Assembly (NCBI RefSeq): GCF_021044625.1
Contig: NZ_CP087999.1
Location: forward strand, 1,443,001-1,507,000
Direction of reading: 5' to 3'
DNA length: 64,000 bases
Origin: Geomonas sp. RF6
GTDB taxonomy: Bacteria > Desulfobacterota > Desulfuromonadia > Geobacterales > Geobacteraceae
Part shown: piece by piece, positions 52,715 to 63,680 of the stretch
Position numbering within the stretch: the first letter of the stretch is position 1
Layout of the letters: each line of letters starts with the position of its first letter
The notes under the pieces: generated by a model
The model's database searches: none
The model's input: the letters and a program-made list of their open reading frames with translations, nothing else
Told to the model about the DNA's origin: nothing
Position numbers and translations under genes: made by a program

Positions 52715-54685
52715 GTGCACCTTGCTCCGCTATCCATCCTGATACCCTTAACGCTCCTCATTCTCTTCGCCGAGCCCTTCCTTTCGCTGCCGGTGCCGCT
52801 GCACCTCTGCGCCGGCGGCATCCTCGTCGTCTCCCTGTGCGCCTGGCGCCGCAGGGAGAGCTCCGAGCGCACCCGCCGCAGCGCCCTTCTGACCGAGATA
52901 GAGCAGGAAGCTGCCCGCTGCACCCGGCGCTACCACGGCATCCTCGAGGGGGCAGGAAACGCCCTTTTCATCTTCAATGCGGAGAACGGCCTCCTGGAGG
53001 AGAGTAACGGCGCGGCGCAGGAGCTTCTCGGCTTCACCAGGGAAGAGATGTCCGCGCTGCAGGGGAAGGAATTCTTTCCCGCCGGGGAGCAGGAAAAATT
53101 CCGTTCCCTCGTGTACCGGCTGAAGCGCCGCGGCAGCGCCGACCCTGTCGACCTCGTCTTCCAGCGAAAAGACGGCTCCCGCTTCCTGGGAGAAGTCGAG
53201 GCGCGCCTCCTGGAGCTCGGGAGCGAGCGGCTGGTGGCGGGGATCGTGCGCGACATCTCGGAGAAGCGGCGGGCCGAGGGGGAACTGCAGCAGAGAAATC
53301 GTGAGCTCAGCATCCTGAACGCTCTTCTGGCCACCATAAACGAAGGGAAGCCGCTGCCGGAGGTCATGGAGGAAACCCTCACCAAGCTCATGGAGCATGT
53401 GGGGGCCGAAGGGGGTGCTGTGCACCTTATCGAAGAGGACGGGGCCCCCGCCCCGACCGTATCGCGCCAGGTCTCCCCCCACCTCACCGTCGATCTCGCC
53501 GGGTGCATAGGGCGCGGCATGGAGCGGTGCGGCAGCATCAACAGCTGCGGTGCGGCGGAGACGGAGTCGTGCCGGCTCGCCCCGGCTGCCGCCTCGGAAG
53601 GGTGGGGACGGCTCTTCGCGGTACCTCTCGCGACCCGCAGCCGCCTCATCGGGGTCATGCACCTGCTGCACCGCCAGTGGCACCCCTACAGCGAGGAGGA
53701 GATCCGCTTCCTCACCACGGTGGGGCAGCAGATGGGGAATGCCCTGGAGCAGGCCCGCCTCTTTGCCGAGCTCGACTGGAAGAGCGCGCAGCTCATGCGC
53801 TCGCACCGCCTCCTGGAGACGAGCAGCCGCTCCCTTGCCGCCTCCGAGATAAAGCTGAAGCAAAACCTCGCCCTGGTGGAACAGGCAAACGCCGATCTCA
53901 AGCGCGTCTCCGCCATGAAGAACCAGTTTCTCGGCCTCGTCTCCCACGAGTTCAACACCCCCCTCACGAGCATCATCGCCGGCACCGATCACCTCCTGCA
54001 GCAGGGGTGCGCGGAGGAGGACGAGGCGGTCCTCCGGATGGTGCGCGACGGCGGGCTGCGCCTGAAGGACCTGGTGGGGGACCTCCTGAACCTGATAAAG
54101 CTGGAGGCGAAGGAAGGGGTCATGGTCGCGGAGCCGGTGCACCTGAAAGGGGAGCTGGAGCTGGTAAGGGAGCAGCTCGCCCCCGCGCTCGCCGCGCGAA
54201 ACCAGAGCCTCATCCTCTGCGGGCTGGAGAATCTCCCCTCGTTCGTGGGGGACTGGAAGAACCTGGAGCGGGTCTTTGGCGAGCTCCTGGAGAACGCCAT
54301 GAAGTTTACCCCCGACGGCGGGGAGATCCGGGTCAGCGGCCGGGTGGTGGACGGGAAGTCCCTCGCTGAGCGGCGCGAGACGCTGGAGCGCTTCAACGAG
54401 GGGTTCCTCGCGCGCTGCGGCAACAGGTGCTACCTAGAGGTGGAGGTGCGCGACAACGGAATCGGGATTCCGCCGCAGGAGCAGCAGCGCGTCTTCCAGA
54501 TCTTCTACGAGATCGGCGACGTCAGGCACCATTCGAGCGGCAAGGGGGCGGGGCTCGGCCTTGCGATCGTGAAAGGGATGGTGGAGGCGCACGGCGGCAT
54601 GGTGTGGGTGGAGAGCGACAAGGGGAGCTCCTTCTTCCTCCTTCTGCCGCTGGAGCAGGAGCTCAGCCAGCCGGAACTCTTCTAG
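52715..54685 (+). CDS. Sensor histidine kinase with PAS and GAF domains
   Basis: 656 residues. A hydrophobic N-terminus (about 5-40), a PAS domain (about 70-185, ending [13 protein letters not shown]), a GAF domain (about 205-350), a coiled linker, HisKA with H411 in [14 protein letters not shown], and an HATPase domain ([40 protein letters not shown]). No receiver follows, so its response regulator is elsewhere. The signal is unknown. GTG 52715 has AAGGGG upstream. Confidence 0.92.
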   Translation: MHLAPLSILIPLTLLILFAEPFLSLPVPLHLCAGGILVVSLCAWRRRESSERTRRSALLTEIEQEAARCTRRYHGILEGAGNALFIFNAENGLLEESNGAAQELLGFTREEMSALQGKEFFPAGEQEKFRSLVYRLKRRGSADPVDLVFQRKDGSRFLGEVEARLLELGSERLVAGIVRDISEKRRAEGELQQRNRELSILNALLATINEGKPLPEVMEETLTKLMEHVGAEGGAVHLIEEDGAPAPTVSRQVSPHLTVDLAGCIGRGMERCGSINSCGAAETESCRLAPAAASEGWGRLFAVPLATRSRLIGVMHLLHRQWHPYSEEEIRFLTTVGQQMGNALEQARLFAELDWKSAQLMRSHRLLETSSRSLAASEIKLKQNLALVEQANADLKRVSAMKNQFLGLVSHEFNTPLTSIIAGTDHLLQQGCAEEDEAVLRMVRDGGLRLKDLVGDLLNLIKLEAKEGVMVAEPVHLKGELELVREQLAPALAARNQSLILCGLENLPSFVGDWKNLERVFGELLENAMKFTPDGGEIRVSGRVVDGKSLAERRETLERFNEGFLARCGNRCYLEVEVRDNGIGIPPQEQQRVFQIFYEIGDVRHHSSGKGAGLGLAIVKGMVEAHGGMVWVESDKGSSFFLLLPLEQELSQPELF

Positions 54686-54816
54686 CGCGGAGCTTCCCCC
54701 CGTGCGTCAGGAGGAGCGGGAGCCGCACGCTCCGATGTTACTTGAAAACTCGCTGGAATTTGTGCTATTTGTCATGGGATCGCCGGAACAGGCGAAAACA
54801 GCAAGGAGATACGCGT

Positions 54817-55815
54817 ATGCTCGACAGGGAGAAGGCGATTGACCTGGCACTCGGCCAGATAGAGAAACAGTTCGGCAAAGGTGCCATCATGAGGCTCGGC
54901 AACGAGGAGGCGCTCCCGGACGTGGCAGCCATCCCCACCGGCTCCCTCTCGCTGGACCTGGCGCTCGGCGTAGGCGGCGTACCCCGCGGTCGCGTCATCG
55001 AGGTATACGGTCCCGAGTCCTCCGGCAAGACGACCCTCGCGCTGCACATCATCGCGGAGGCGATGAAGGAAGGTGGCATCGCCGCCTTCATCGACGCCGA
55101 GCACGCGCTCGACATCGGCTACGCGAGGAAGCTCGGGGTGAAGACCGACGACCTCCTCGTCTCCCAGCCGGACACCGGCGAGCAGGCGCTGGAGATCGCC
55201 GAGACCCTCGTCAGATCGGGCGCCATCGACGTCCTCGTCGTCGACTCCGTCGCGGCCCTCGTGCCGAAAGCGGAGATCGAGGGCGACATGGGCGATTCCC
55301 ACATGGGTCTGCAGGCCCGCCTCATGTCGCAGGCGTTGCGCAAGCTCACCGGCATCATCTCCAAGAGCAACTGCTGCGTCATCTTCATCAACCAGATCAG
55401 GATGAAGATCGGCGTCATGTTCGGCAACCCCGAGACGACGACCGGCGGTAACGCCCTGAAGTTCTACGCCTCCGTGCGCATGGACATCAGGAAGATCGCC
55501 GCACTGAAGCAGGGGAACGACGTCATCGGCTCCCGCACCAGGGTGAAGGTGGTGAAGAACAAGGTCGCCCCCCCCTTCAAGGAAGTGGAATTCGACATCC
55601 TCTACGGCGAAGGGATCTCCAAGGAAGGGGACGTCCTCGACCTCGCCGTGGAGAAGGGGATCGTGGACAAGAGCGGAGCCTGGTTCTCCTACGGCAAGGA
55701 CCGCATCGGCCAGGGTCGCGAGAACTCCCGCATCTATCTGAAGGAGCACCCGGAGATCACCGCAGAGATCCGGGAGAGGCTGCTCGCCCCCGAGGCAGCC
55801 GCCCAGGCGGTATAA
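54817..55815 (+). CDS. recA: RecA recombinase
   Basis: 332 residues. Walker [53 protein letters not shown], and [21 protein letters not shown] are all present. It drives strand exchange and LexA cleavage. AAGGAG lies before ATG 54817. Upstream, TTGAAA (54742-54747) could be a -35 with a weak -10 near 54765; I do not see a clear LexA box. Confidence 0.98.
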   Translation: MLDREKAIDLALGQIEKQFGKGAIMRLGNEEALPDVAAIPTGSLSLDLALGVGGVPRGRVIEVYGPESSGKTTLALHIIAEAMKEGGIAAFIDAEHALDIGYARKLGVKTDDLLVSQPDTGEQALEIAETLVRSGAIDVLVVDSVAALVPKAEIEGDMGDSHMGLQARLMSQALRKLTGIISKSNCCVIFINQIRMKIGVMFGNPETTTGGNALKFYASVRMDIRKIAALKQGNDVIGSRTRVKVVKNKVAPPFKEVEFDILYGEGISKEGDVLDLAVEKGIVDKSGAWFSYGKDRIGQGRENSRIYLKEHPEITAEIRERLLAPEAAAQAV

Positions 55816-55818
55816 GAC

Positions 55819-56970
55819 ATGGAACTGAACGAGATCCTTTCCGTCGCCATGAAGGCCCGGGGGTCCGACGTCCACCTGAAGACGGGGATCCCCCCGATCG
55901 TGCGGATCGACGGGCAGCTGCGCGCCATCCCGAACGCGGAGCGCCTCTCCGCGGACGCGGTGCGCACCATGGCCAAGGGGATCATGAACGAGCGGCAAAG
56001 GAAGCAGTTCGAGGAGAACTACGAGGTAGACCTCTCCTACGGCGTCCCCGGACTCGGGAGGTTCCGCGTCAACGCCTACTCCCAGCGCGGCACCGTGGCC
56101 ATGGTGCTGCGCGCCATCCCGATCGCCATCCCCTCGCTGGAGGCGCTGAACCTCCCGCCGGTCCTTAAAAAGCTCGCCCTCGAGCAGCGCGGCCTGATCC
56201 TTGTCACCGGCACGACCGGCAGCGGCAAGTCCACCACGCTCGCCTCGATGATCGACTACATAAATGAGAACCGCACCTGCAACATCATCACCATCGAGGA
56301 CCCGGTCGAGTACCTGCACAAGGACAAGAAGAGCCTGATCAACCAGCGCGAGGTCGGCTTCGACACCCTGACCTTCGGCAGGGCGCTCACCAGCGCCTTG
56401 CGCCAGGACCCGGACGTCATCCTCGTCGGCGAGATGCGCGACCACGAGACGATCGAGACCGCGCTCACCGCCGCCGAGACCGGGCACCTGGTCCTCTCCA
56501 CGCTGCACACCCTCGATGCCGCCGAGACCATCAACCGCATCATCTCCGTCTTCCCCCCGTACCATCAGAGACAGGTCCGGATGCAGCTCTCCGGGATCAT
56601 CAGAGGGGTCATCTCCCAGCGCCTGGTGCCGCGCATCGACGGCAAGGGAAGGGTGCCGGCGGTGGAGATCATGATCGGCACGGCCCGCGTCAGGGACTGC
56701 ATCGACGACAAGGAAAAGACGAAGCAGATCGCGGACGCCATTTCCCAGGGGTACACCACCTACGGCATGCAGACCTTCGACCAGTCGCTCATGCAGCTCT
56801 TCACGAGCAAGCTCATCAGCTATGAGGAGGCGCTGCGCCAGTCCAGCAACCCGGACGACTTCGCCCTGAAGGTCTCCGGCATCTCTTCCACCTCCAACGC
56901 CAGCTGGGACCAGTTCACCCTGGAAGAACCTGAAGCCGGGGATGGAGAACTGGTGATCGAGAAGTACTAA
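55819..56970 (+). CDS. pilT: PilT twitching-motility retraction ATPase
   Basis: 383 residues. MKARGSDVHLKTGIPPIVRIDGQL starts the N-terminal domain; Walker A GTTGSGKSTTLASM, Walker B VILVGEMRDHETIETAL, and the His box STLHTLDA follow. It depolymerises type IV pili. It starts three nt after recA and ends three nt before recX, so it is probably co-transcribed with the recombination genes. Confidence 0.96.
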   Translation: MELNEILSVAMKARGSDVHLKTGIPPIVRIDGQLRAIPNAERLSADAVRTMAKGIMNERQRKQFEENYEVDLSYGVPGLGRFRVNAYSQRGTVAMVLRAIPIAIPSLEALNLPPVLKKLALEQRGLILVTGTTGSGKSTTLASMIDYINENRTCNIITIEDPVEYLHKDKKSLINQREVGFDTLTFGRALTSALRQDPDVILVGEMRDHETIETALTAAETGHLVLSTLHTLDAAETINRIISVFPPYHQRQVRMQLSGIIRGVISQRLVPRIDGKGRVPAVEIMIGTARVRDCIDDKEKTKQIADAISQGYTTYGMQTFDQSLMQLFTSKLISYEEALRQSSNPDDFALKVSGISSTSNASWDQFTLEEPEAGDGELVIEKY

Positions 56971-56973
56971 GGG

Positions 56974-57435
56974 GTGTCCAACGCGCTTTTCGACTGTGCG
57001 CTGAGAGCCCTCGCGCTGCGCGACCACAGCGAGACGGAGCTGCGCCGCAAGCTCTCCGCCAAGCGCTTCGGCGCCGAAGAGATAGAGGCGGCCCTCTCCC
57101 GGCTGCGGGAGCTCTCCTACCTCGACGACCGCCGCTTTGCCCGCACATTCGCCGAGAGCGCCATGCGAAATGGCAGGGGGTTCGGCGCGAAGCTCTCGCA
57201 GGACCTCTCCCGGCGCGGCATCACCCCGGCGACGATTGCCGAGGTGCTGGAGGAGCTCTCCGGGGAATTCGATGAGAGGGAGAGCCTCGCGGAGCTCCTG
57301 GAGCGGAAGTTCCCGCGCTTCGAGGCGGCGACGGCGACGGAGAAGGAGAAACGGCGGGTCGTGGGATACCTGCAGCGCCGGGGATTCACCCTCTCGGCCA
57401 TATTTTCCGCGCTGAAGGGCGCCGCATCGGACTGA
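56974..57435 (+). CDS. recX: RecX regulatory protein
   Basis: 153 residues, three-helix repeats: [35 protein letters not shown], and a C-terminal [17 protein letters not shown]. It modulates RecA filament activity. The start is GTG 56974, three nt after pilT. The gene is separated from its partner recA by pilT. Confidence 0.93.
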   Translation: MSNALFDCALRALALRDHSETELRRKLSAKRFGAEEIEAALSRLRELSYLDDRRFARTFAESAMRNGRGFGAKLSQDLSRRGITPATIAEVLEELSGEFDERESLAELLERKFPRFEAATATEKEKRRVVGYLQRRGFTLSAIFSALKGAASD

Positions 57436-57476
57436 AAGTTTTTCCTTCCCTTCGGGGTTTTGCTCGAGATTTACAT

Positions 57477-57490
57477 GGACCGGACGGTCC
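57477..57490. promoter_or_regulatory. Dyad upstream of alaS
   Basis: GGACCG-GA-CGGTCC, a perfect 6-bp inverted repeat, 22 nt upstream of the alaS start. It may be an operator or a hairpin in the leader. Confidence 0.4.
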
Positions 57491-57512
57491 TATCAACGAT
57501 AAAGAGGTCAGA

Positions 57513-60143
57513 ATGACAGGCAAAGAGATACGGGCGCAGTTCTTCGACTACTTCCAGAGGAAGGGGCACACCCTGGTGGAGAGCTCCAACCTGATCCCCA
57601 AGAACGACCCGACCCTGCTTTTCGCCAACGCGGGGATGAACCAGTTCAAGGACGTCTTCCTCGGCGTGGAGAAAAGGGACTACGTCCGCGCCGTCTCCTC
57701 GCAGAAGTGCGTACGCGCCGGCGGGAAGCACAACGACCTGGAGAACGTCGGCCACACCGCCCGGCACCACACCTTCTTCGAGATGCTCGGCAACTTCTCC
57801 TTCGGTGACTACTTCAAGAAAGAAGCGATCGCCTTTGCCTGGGAATTCCTGACCGGAGAGCTGAAGCTCGACAAGAACCGGCTCTACGTCACGGTGTACA
57901 CCGATGACGACGAGGCGGCCGCCATCTGGAACGAGCAGGAAGGGGTGCCCCTGGAGCGCATCTACCGCTTCGGGGAGAAGGACAACTTCTGGTCCATGGG
58001 GGACACCGGCCCCTGCGGCCCCTGCTCCGAGATTTTCTGGGACAACGGCCCCGGCACCGGCTGCGGCTCCCCGACCTGCGCGGTCGGCTGCGACTGCGAC
58101 CGCTACATGGAGATCTGGAACAACGTCTTCATGCAGTTCAATCGCGACAAGGACGGCACCATGACGCCGCTGCCGAAGCCGTCGGTCGACACCGGGATGG
58201 GGCTCGAGCGGATCAGCGCCGTCATGCAGGGGGTGACCTCCAACTACGACACCGACCTCCTGCAGGGGATCATCCGCCACATCGAGAAGCTCTCCGGGAA
58301 GAAGTACGGCGAGGACGCAAAGGACGACGCATCGATGCGCGTCATGGCGGACCACGCCCGTGCCGTCACCTTCCTCATCTGCGACGGCGTGCTTCCCTCC
58401 AACGAGGGGCGCGGCTACGTGCTGCGCCGCATCATGCGCCGCGCGGCGCGGCACGCGAAGATGCTCGGCGTCTCCGAGCCGATCCTGTACCGCACCGTCG
58501 ACGCGGTAAACCTCATGATGGGGGAGGCGTACCCGGAGCTCCTGGAGCGCGAGCAGTACGTGAAAAAGGTCATCCTCGCCGAAGAGGAGCGCTTTGCCGA
58601 GACCCTCGACCGCGGCCTTGCCATCCTCAATGAGGAGACGGCGCAGCTGAAGGCGAAGGGGGAGACGGTCATCTCCGGCGAAGTCATCTTCAAGCTGTAC
58701 GACACCTTCGGCTTCCCGGTCGACCTCACCGCCGACATCGTGGCGAGTGAAGGGTTCACCCTCGACGAGGACGGCTTTGCGCTGTGCATGGAAAAGCAGC
58801 GCATGAAGGCGCGCGAGCACTGGAAAGGCTCCGGCGAGGCCGGCGTCTCCACCATCTACAAGGAACTCGTGGGGGAAGGTATCAAGTCGACCTTCGTGGG
58901 GTACAACGAGCACACCGCCTACGCCCCGATCACCGCCATCATCAAGAAGGGGGAGCGGGTCTCCGAGGCGCGCGAAGGTGAAGAAGTCGAAGTCATCGTC
59001 CCCACCACCCCCTTCTACGGGGAGTCCGGCGGGCAGGTAGGGGATGTCGGCGAGATCTCCACCGGAGTCGGCCACTTCCACGTCACCGACTCGGTCCGCC
59101 CGGTGCCGGACCTCATCGTGCACAAGGGAAAGGTGACCTCCGGCGCGCTGCAGGTCGGGGACGCCGCAGATCTGAAGGTCGGCATGGCGGTGCGCAAGGC
59201 TGCCGAGAGAAACCACACGGCGACCCACCTCCTGCAGGCGGCGCTGCGCGCGGTGCTCGGCGATCACGTGAAGCAGGCAGGCTCGCTGGTTACCCCGGAG
59301 CGGCTGCGCTTTGACTTCACCCACTTCTCCGCGATGACCGCAGAGGAGATCCGCCGCGTCGAGGCGCTGGTGAACGGCTTCATCATGGATAACTCCGAAG
59401 TGAGCGCGCTGGAAATGGGGCAGAAAGAAGCGATGGCCGCAGGCGCCACCGCACTCTTCGGCGAGAAGTACGGCGACGTGGTACGCGTGGTGAAGGTCGG
59501 CGAGATAAGCTCCGAGCTTTGCGGCGGCACCCATGTCGGCGGCGCCGGCGAGATCGGCTTTTTCAAGATCCTCTCCGAAGTCGGCATCGCCGCCGGCGTG
59601 CGCAGGATAGAGGCGCTCACCGGGAGCGGGGCGCTCGCCTACGTGAACACCCTTGAGGACGAGCAGCGCGCAGTCTCCGCCCTCCTGAAAGCCGACGCAG
59701 GGTCGGCGCTGGAGAAGCTGGAGAGGGTACTCGCCCAGCAAAGAGAGCTCGCGCGTGAGATCGAGTCGCTGCAGGGGCGGATCAACGCCTCCAAGTCGGT
59801 GGACCTCGTGCAGAAGGCGCGCGAGCTGAACGGCATCCGCGTTCTCTCCACCCGGGTCGACGGTGTCGACGCGAAGGGGCTGAGGGAGCTTTCGGACACC
59901 CTGAAGGAGCGGATCGGCTCCGGCGTCATCGTCCTCGGCACCGCCGCGGCGGACAAGGTGAACCTCCTCGTGGCGGTCACCGCCGACCTCACCGAGCGCT
60001 GCAAGGCCGGAGACGTCATCAAGGCGATCGCACCGATCGTCGGCGGCAACGGCGGCGGCAAGCCGGAACTCGCCCAGGCAGGGGGCACCCGCCCGGAAAA
60101 CCTGGACGAGGCGCTGGAAGCGGTGTACAACATCATCGGCTAA
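57513..60143 (+). CDS. alaS: Alanyl-tRNA synthetase
   Basis: 876 residues. Class II catalytic domain ([39 protein letters not shown]), editing domain zinc motifs HTATHLL and CGGTHVGG, and a C-Ala DHHA1 domain at the end ([35 protein letters not shown]). AAAGAGG precedes ATG 57513. Confidence 0.98.
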   Translation: MTGKEIRAQFFDYFQRKGHTLVESSNLIPKNDPTLLFANAGMNQFKDVFLGVEKRDYVRAVSSQKCVRAGGKHNDLENVGHTARHHTFFEMLGNFSFGDYFKKEAIAFAWEFLTGELKLDKNRLYVTVYTDDDEAAAIWNEQEGVPLERIYRFGEKDNFWSMGDTGPCGPCSEIFWDNGPGTGCGSPTCAVGCDCDRYMEIWNNVFMQFNRDKDGTMTPLPKPSVDTGMGLERISAVMQGVTSNYDTDLLQGIIRHIEKLSGKKYGEDAKDDASMRVMADHARAVTFLICDGVLPSNEGRGYVLRRIMRRAARHAKMLGVSEPILYRTVDAVNLMMGEAYPELLEREQYVKKVILAEEERFAETLDRGLAILNEETAQLKAKGETVISGEVIFKLYDTFGFPVDLTADIVASEGFTLDEDGFALCMEKQRMKAREHWKGSGEAGVSTIYKELVGEGIKSTFVGYNEHTAYAPITAIIKKGERVSEAREGEEVEVIVPTTPFYGESGGQVGDVGEISTGVGHFHVTDSVRPVPDLIVHKGKVTSGALQVGDAADLKVGMAVRKAAERNHTATHLLQAALRAVLGDHVKQAGSLVTPERLRFDFTHFSAMTAEEIRRVEALVNGFIMDNSEVSALEMGQKEAMAAGATALFGEKYGDVVRVVKVGEISSELCGGTHVGGAGEIGFFKILSEVGIAAGVRRIEALTGSGALAYVNTLEDEQRAVSALLKADAGSALEKLERVLAQQRELAREIESLQGRINASKSVDLVQKARELNGIRVLSTRVDGVDAKGLRELSDTLKERIGSGVIVLGTAAADKVNLLVAVTADLTERCKAGDVIKAIAPIVGGNGGGKPELAQAGGTRPENLDEALEAVYNIIG

Positions 60144-60157
60144 AACCTTTCCACCTT

Positions 60158-60184
60158 CCCCCTCCCCTCCAACGGGGAGGGGGA
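60158..60184. terminator. GC hairpin after alaS
   Basis: CCCCCTCCCCT, loop CCAA, CGGGGAGGGGG. It resembles a family B half-element. No T-tract follows, so termination is uncertain. Confidence 0.45.
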
Positions 60185-60217
60185 TAATGCAACCGGTCAT
60201 GTACCCAGGGAGACCGC

Positions 60218-61357
60218 ATGCTCCAACAGACCCAACAAGCCGGCGTGGCACAGATGCAGCAGAAAGCGCAGAAGACGGTCCTCGTGGTGGACGACGAGGC
60301 GATCATCCGCGACCTGTGCATGCGGGCGCTGCGCGACTACCACACGGTGGAGGCAGCCAACGGCGAGGAGGCACTCAGGGTCTACGAGCAGGGGGGGATC
60401 GACGTCGTCCTCACCGACGTCATGATGCCGAGGGTCGACGGCATCGAGCTTCTGAAGGCATTGAAGGAGCGGGAGCCGACCATCGTGGTCATCATTATGA
60501 CCGGCTACGCCGACAAGGATCTCATCCTGAAGGCGCTGAAAGAGGACGCCGACGACTTCATCACGAAGCCCCTGAACCTCATGCAGCTGCGCACCGCGGT
60601 CGACAAGGCGCTGGACAAGAAAGCGCTGAAAGAGGAGATCGCGAACCTCAAGAACCTGGACCGCTTCAAGACGAACTTTCTGTCCCTCATTTCCCACAAA
60701 TTCCGCACCCCCATCACCTCCATATCACTCTTCCTGCAAAACCTCGCCGCCGGCGTGTACGACCCATCGCAGGAGACGAACCGCGAGTACGCGGGTCTCA
60801 TCTACGACGAGGCGTGCTACCTCGGAACGCTGGTCACCGACCTCCTCACCTTCTCCCACATGATGGACACCGGCGAGGCGCTGAAGCTCGAGCCGTGCGA
60901 CCTGCCGACGATCATCGCGCTGGCGCTGGCGAAGGCAAAGGAGCGCACCGACAGGCTCCACATAAACGTGGAGTGCGAGCTGCAGCCGATGGAGGAGATC
61001 CTCCTCGACCGCGAGAAGTTCTCCTTTGCGCTGCAACAGGTCATCGACAACGCCTTCAAGTTTTCCAAGCAGTCCGGGCAGGTCCGGGTGGCGATGGAGC
61101 AGACGACACAGAACTGCCGCATCGAGATCGAAGACACCGGGATCGGCATCCCCCAGGGTGAGCTCCCGAAGGTGTTCGAGAAGTTCTACCAGGTCGACGC
61201 CGACCGCACCGGCCAGATCCGCGGCTTTGGGCTCGGGCTCTTCTACGCGCGGGAGTTCGTGCGCATGCACGGCGGCAGCATCACCCTCGACAGCGCCGTC
61301 GACTCCGGCACGAAGGTCGTCATCACCGTTCCCCGCAGGCCCGGCGCATCCTCGTAA
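60218..61357 (+). CDS. Receiver-histidine kinase hybrid protein
   Basis: 379 residues. An N-terminal receiver domain (DD 25-26, phosphoacceptor D67 in VVLTDVMMP, K117) is joined to a HisKA (H160 in SLISHKFRTPITSI) and an HATPase domain (VIDNAFKFSKQSG; EDTGIGIP; GFGLGLFYAREFVRMHGG). The residue after the phospho-histidine is lysine (K161) where glutamate or aspartate is usual. The order receiver-kinase suggests a kinase tuned by phosphorylation from another protein. ATG 60218 has GGGAG upstream. Confidence 0.9.
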   Translation: MLQQTQQAGVAQMQQKAQKTVLVVDDEAIIRDLCMRALRDYHTVEAANGEEALRVYEQGGIDVVLTDVMMPRVDGIELLKALKEREPTIVVIIMTGYADKDLILKALKEDADDFITKPLNLMQLRTAVDKALDKKALKEEIANLKNLDRFKTNFLSLISHKFRTPITSISLFLQNLAAGVYDPSQETNREYAGLIYDEACYLGTLVTDLLTFSHMMDTGEALKLEPCDLPTIIALALAKAKERTDRLHINVECELQPMEEILLDREKFSFALQQVIDNAFKFSKQSGQVRVAMEQTTQNCRIEIEDTGIGIPQGELPKVFEKFYQVDADRTGQIRGFGLGLFYAREFVRMHGGSITLDSAVDSGTKVVITVPRRPGASS

Positions 61358-61382
61358 AGCTGCGGCCAGCCCCTCTTTAGCG

Positions 61383-61410
61383 TTGATTATTTCATCTCAT
61401 CTGCTATATT
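61383..61410 (+). promoter_or_regulatory. Predicted argB promoter
   Basis: TTGATT (61383-61388), 16-nt spacer, TATATT (61405-61410), about 48 nt before argB. Confidence 0.5.
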
Positions 61411-61458
61411 AGCCCCTTTCCGCGCAGCACCTAATCTTCGATACAGCCAGAGGCAGCC

Positions 61459-62337
61459 ATGCAACGACTCATCGAAAAGGCGAGCACCCTCCTGGAGGCG
61501 CTCCCCTACATGCGGCGTTTTGCCGGCAAGACCGTGGTCATCAAGTACGGCGGCCATGCCATGGCGGACGAGAACCTGAAGAAGTCCTTCGCCCTCGACG
61601 TCATCCTCCTGAAATACATCGGCATCAACGTGGTGGTGGTGCACGGCGGCGGCCCTCAGATCAACGAGACGCTGAAGCGCTACGGCATCGTCTCGCAGTT
61701 CGTGCAGGGGATGCGCGTTACCGACAGCCAGACGATGGGGGTCGTGGAGATGGTCCTCACCGGCCAGGTGAACAGGGAAGTCGTCGGCTACCTGAACCAG
61801 CACGGCGGGCGCGCTGCCGGCATTTCCGGGAAGGACGCGAACCTCCTCCTGTGCGAGAAGCTCCTGCAGGAAGTGCGCAAGGAAGACGGCACGGTCGAGA
61901 AGGTGGACATAGGATTCGTCGGCGACGTGGTGCAGGTCGACCCCGCCATCCTGGAGGCGCTGGAAAAGGGTGGCTTCATCCCCGTCATCGCGCCGGTGGG
62001 TGTCGGAAAGGACGGCCAGAGCTACAACGTGAACGCCGACCTCGTGGCAGGGCGCGTCGCCGCGGCCTTGAAGGCTGAGAAACTGATCCTTCTGACCGAC
62101 GTCGCCGGTGTAAAGTCGAAGAACGGAGAGCTCCTCTCCAGCATCGCGCTCCAGGACGTCCCCCCCCTCATCGCGGACGGCACCGTCACCGGCGGGATGA
62201 TCCCGAAGGTCACCTGCTGCACCGACGCGCTCGCCGCCGGGGTGAAGAAGGCGCACATCGTGGACGGCCGGATGGAGCACGCCATCCTCTTGGAGATCTT
62301 CACCAACGTGGGGATCGGCACTGAAATCCTGGGATAG
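61459..62337 (+). CDS. argB: Acetylglutamate kinase
   Basis: 292 residues. Motifs: [54 protein letters not shown], and [10 protein letters not shown]. It phosphorylates N-acetylglutamate in arginine synthesis. Residues typical of arginine-sensitive enzymes could not be judged. First of argB-argD-argF. Confidence 0.97.
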   Translation: MQRLIEKASTLLEALPYMRRFAGKTVVIKYGGHAMADENLKKSFALDVILLKYIGINVVVVHGGGPQINETLKRYGIVSQFVQGMRVTDSQTMGVVEMVLTGQVNREVVGYLNQHGGRAAGISGKDANLLLCEKLLQEVRKEDGTVEKVDIGFVGDVVQVDPAILEALEKGGFIPVIAPVGVGKDGQSYNVNADLVAGRVAAALKAEKLILLTDVAGVKSKNGELLSSIALQDVPPLIADGTVTGGMIPKVTCCTDALAAGVKKAHIVDGRMEHAILLEIFTNVGIGTEILG

Positions 62338-62418
62338 GACCGGACGAATCCTCCGTTCGCCGAGCCGTTGCTCCGAACGTGTTTCAAGATCCCCCAGTAT
62401 GTTATAGGAGGGAACGGA

Positions 62419-63609
62419 ATGAATTCAGCAGAATGGATTGAAAAGGCGGATCGGTACATCATGCGGACCTACGGCCGCTACCCGCTCGTCCCGGTAAAAG
62501 GGGAAGGGTGCAACGTGTGGGACGCGGACGGGAAAAAGTACCTCGACTTCCTCGCCGGCGTCGCCGTCAACAACCTCGGACACTGCCACCCCGCGGTCAC
62601 CGCGGCCCTCGCCCGCCAGGCGGGTGAGCTGATCCACTGCTCCAACTACTATCACATCCCCCAGCAGATCGAGCTCGCGGAGCTTCTGTGCCAGAACAGC
62701 TTCGCGGAGAAGGCCTTCTTCTGCAACTCCGGCGCCGAGGCTAACGAGGCAGCGATCAAGCTCGCCCGCAAGTACAGCCGCGAGAAGTTCGGCCCCGAGC
62801 GCTTCGAGATCATCACCGCCCTCGCCTCCTTCCACGGCCGCACCATGGCCACCGTCTCCGCGACGGGACAGGAGAAGGTCCAGAAGTTCTTCGACCCCCT
62901 CCTGCACGGCTTCCGCTACGTCCCCTTCAACGACGCACAGGCGCTCAAAGACGCCATCACCCCCTGCACCTGCGCGGTCATGCTGGAGCCGATCCAGGGC
63001 GAAGGTGGGGTCGTGGTTCCCGACGCCGGGTATTTCGCCGAGGTACGCAGGATCTGCGACGAGAACAACCTGATCCTCATCTTCGACGAGGTCCAGGTGG
63101 GGATGGGGCGCACCGGGAAGCTCTTCGCACACGAGCACTTCGGGATCACCCCCGACATCATGACGCTCGCGAAGGCGCTGGCAGGGGGCGCGCCGATCGG
63201 CACCATGCTCGCCACGGAAGAGCTTGCCGCGGCTTTCACCCCCGGGACCCACGGCTCTACCTTCGGCGGGAACCCGCTCGTCACAGCGGCAGGGATTGCC
63301 ACCGTGCGCACCATCCTCGAGGAGGGGATCCTGGAGCACACGCAGGAAGTGGGCGGCTACCTCATGGCGAAGCTCGAGTCGCTGAAGGAGCGCTTCCCCT
63401 TCGTGGCGCAGGTGCGCGGCATCGGCCTCATGATCGGGGTCGAGCTCACCGTTCCCGGCGGAGACATCGTGAAGAAGGCGCTGCAGCGCGGGCTCCTGCT
63501 GAACTGCGCGCAGGACAGGGTGCTGCGCTTCGTGCCGCCCCTCATCGTGAAGAAGGGAGAGATCGACGAGATGATCGCCACCCTCACGGAGATCATGGCG
63601 GAGATCTAG
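62419..63609 (+). CDS. argD: Acetylornithine aminotransferase
   Basis: 396 residues, class III PLP aminotransferase. Motifs: [61 protein letters not shown], and the PLP lysine in [23 protein letters not shown] precedes ATG 62419. It may also serve as succinyldiaminopimelate aminotransferase in lysine synthesis, as in E. coli. Confidence 0.96.
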   Translation: MNSAEWIEKADRYIMRTYGRYPLVPVKGEGCNVWDADGKKYLDFLAGVAVNNLGHCHPAVTAALARQAGELIHCSNYYHIPQQIELAELLCQNSFAEKAFFCNSGAEANEAAIKLARKYSREKFGPERFEIITALASFHGRTMATVSATGQEKVQKFFDPLLHGFRYVPFNDAQALKDAITPCTCAVMLEPIQGEGGVVVPDAGYFAEVRRICDENNLILIFDEVQVGMGRTGKLFAHEHFGITPDIMTLAKALAGGAPIGTMLATEELAAAFTPGTHGSTFGGNPLVTAAGIATVRTILEEGILEHTQEVGGYLMAKLESLKERFPFVAQVRGIGLMIGVELTVPGGDIVKKALQRGLLLNCAQDRVLRFVPPLIVKKGEIDEMIATLTEIMAEI

Positions 63610-63680
63610 GACCGGAATACCCCCTTTCGCGAGGGAGGGGAGACGCAGTACCATCAACCTTAACGGGGAGTGACCCTGCC

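Noticed and set aside
54772-57027. 751-codon open frame on the minus strand opposite recA and pilT
   Set aside because: Spans two well-identified genes on the other strand with no family resemblance; a product of third-position GC bias.
57471-60251. 926-codon open frame on the minus strand opposite alaS
   Set aside because: It mirrors alaS codons in a GC-rich genome; the plus-strand frame matches a universal enzyme over its full length, and the antisense frame has no domain signal.
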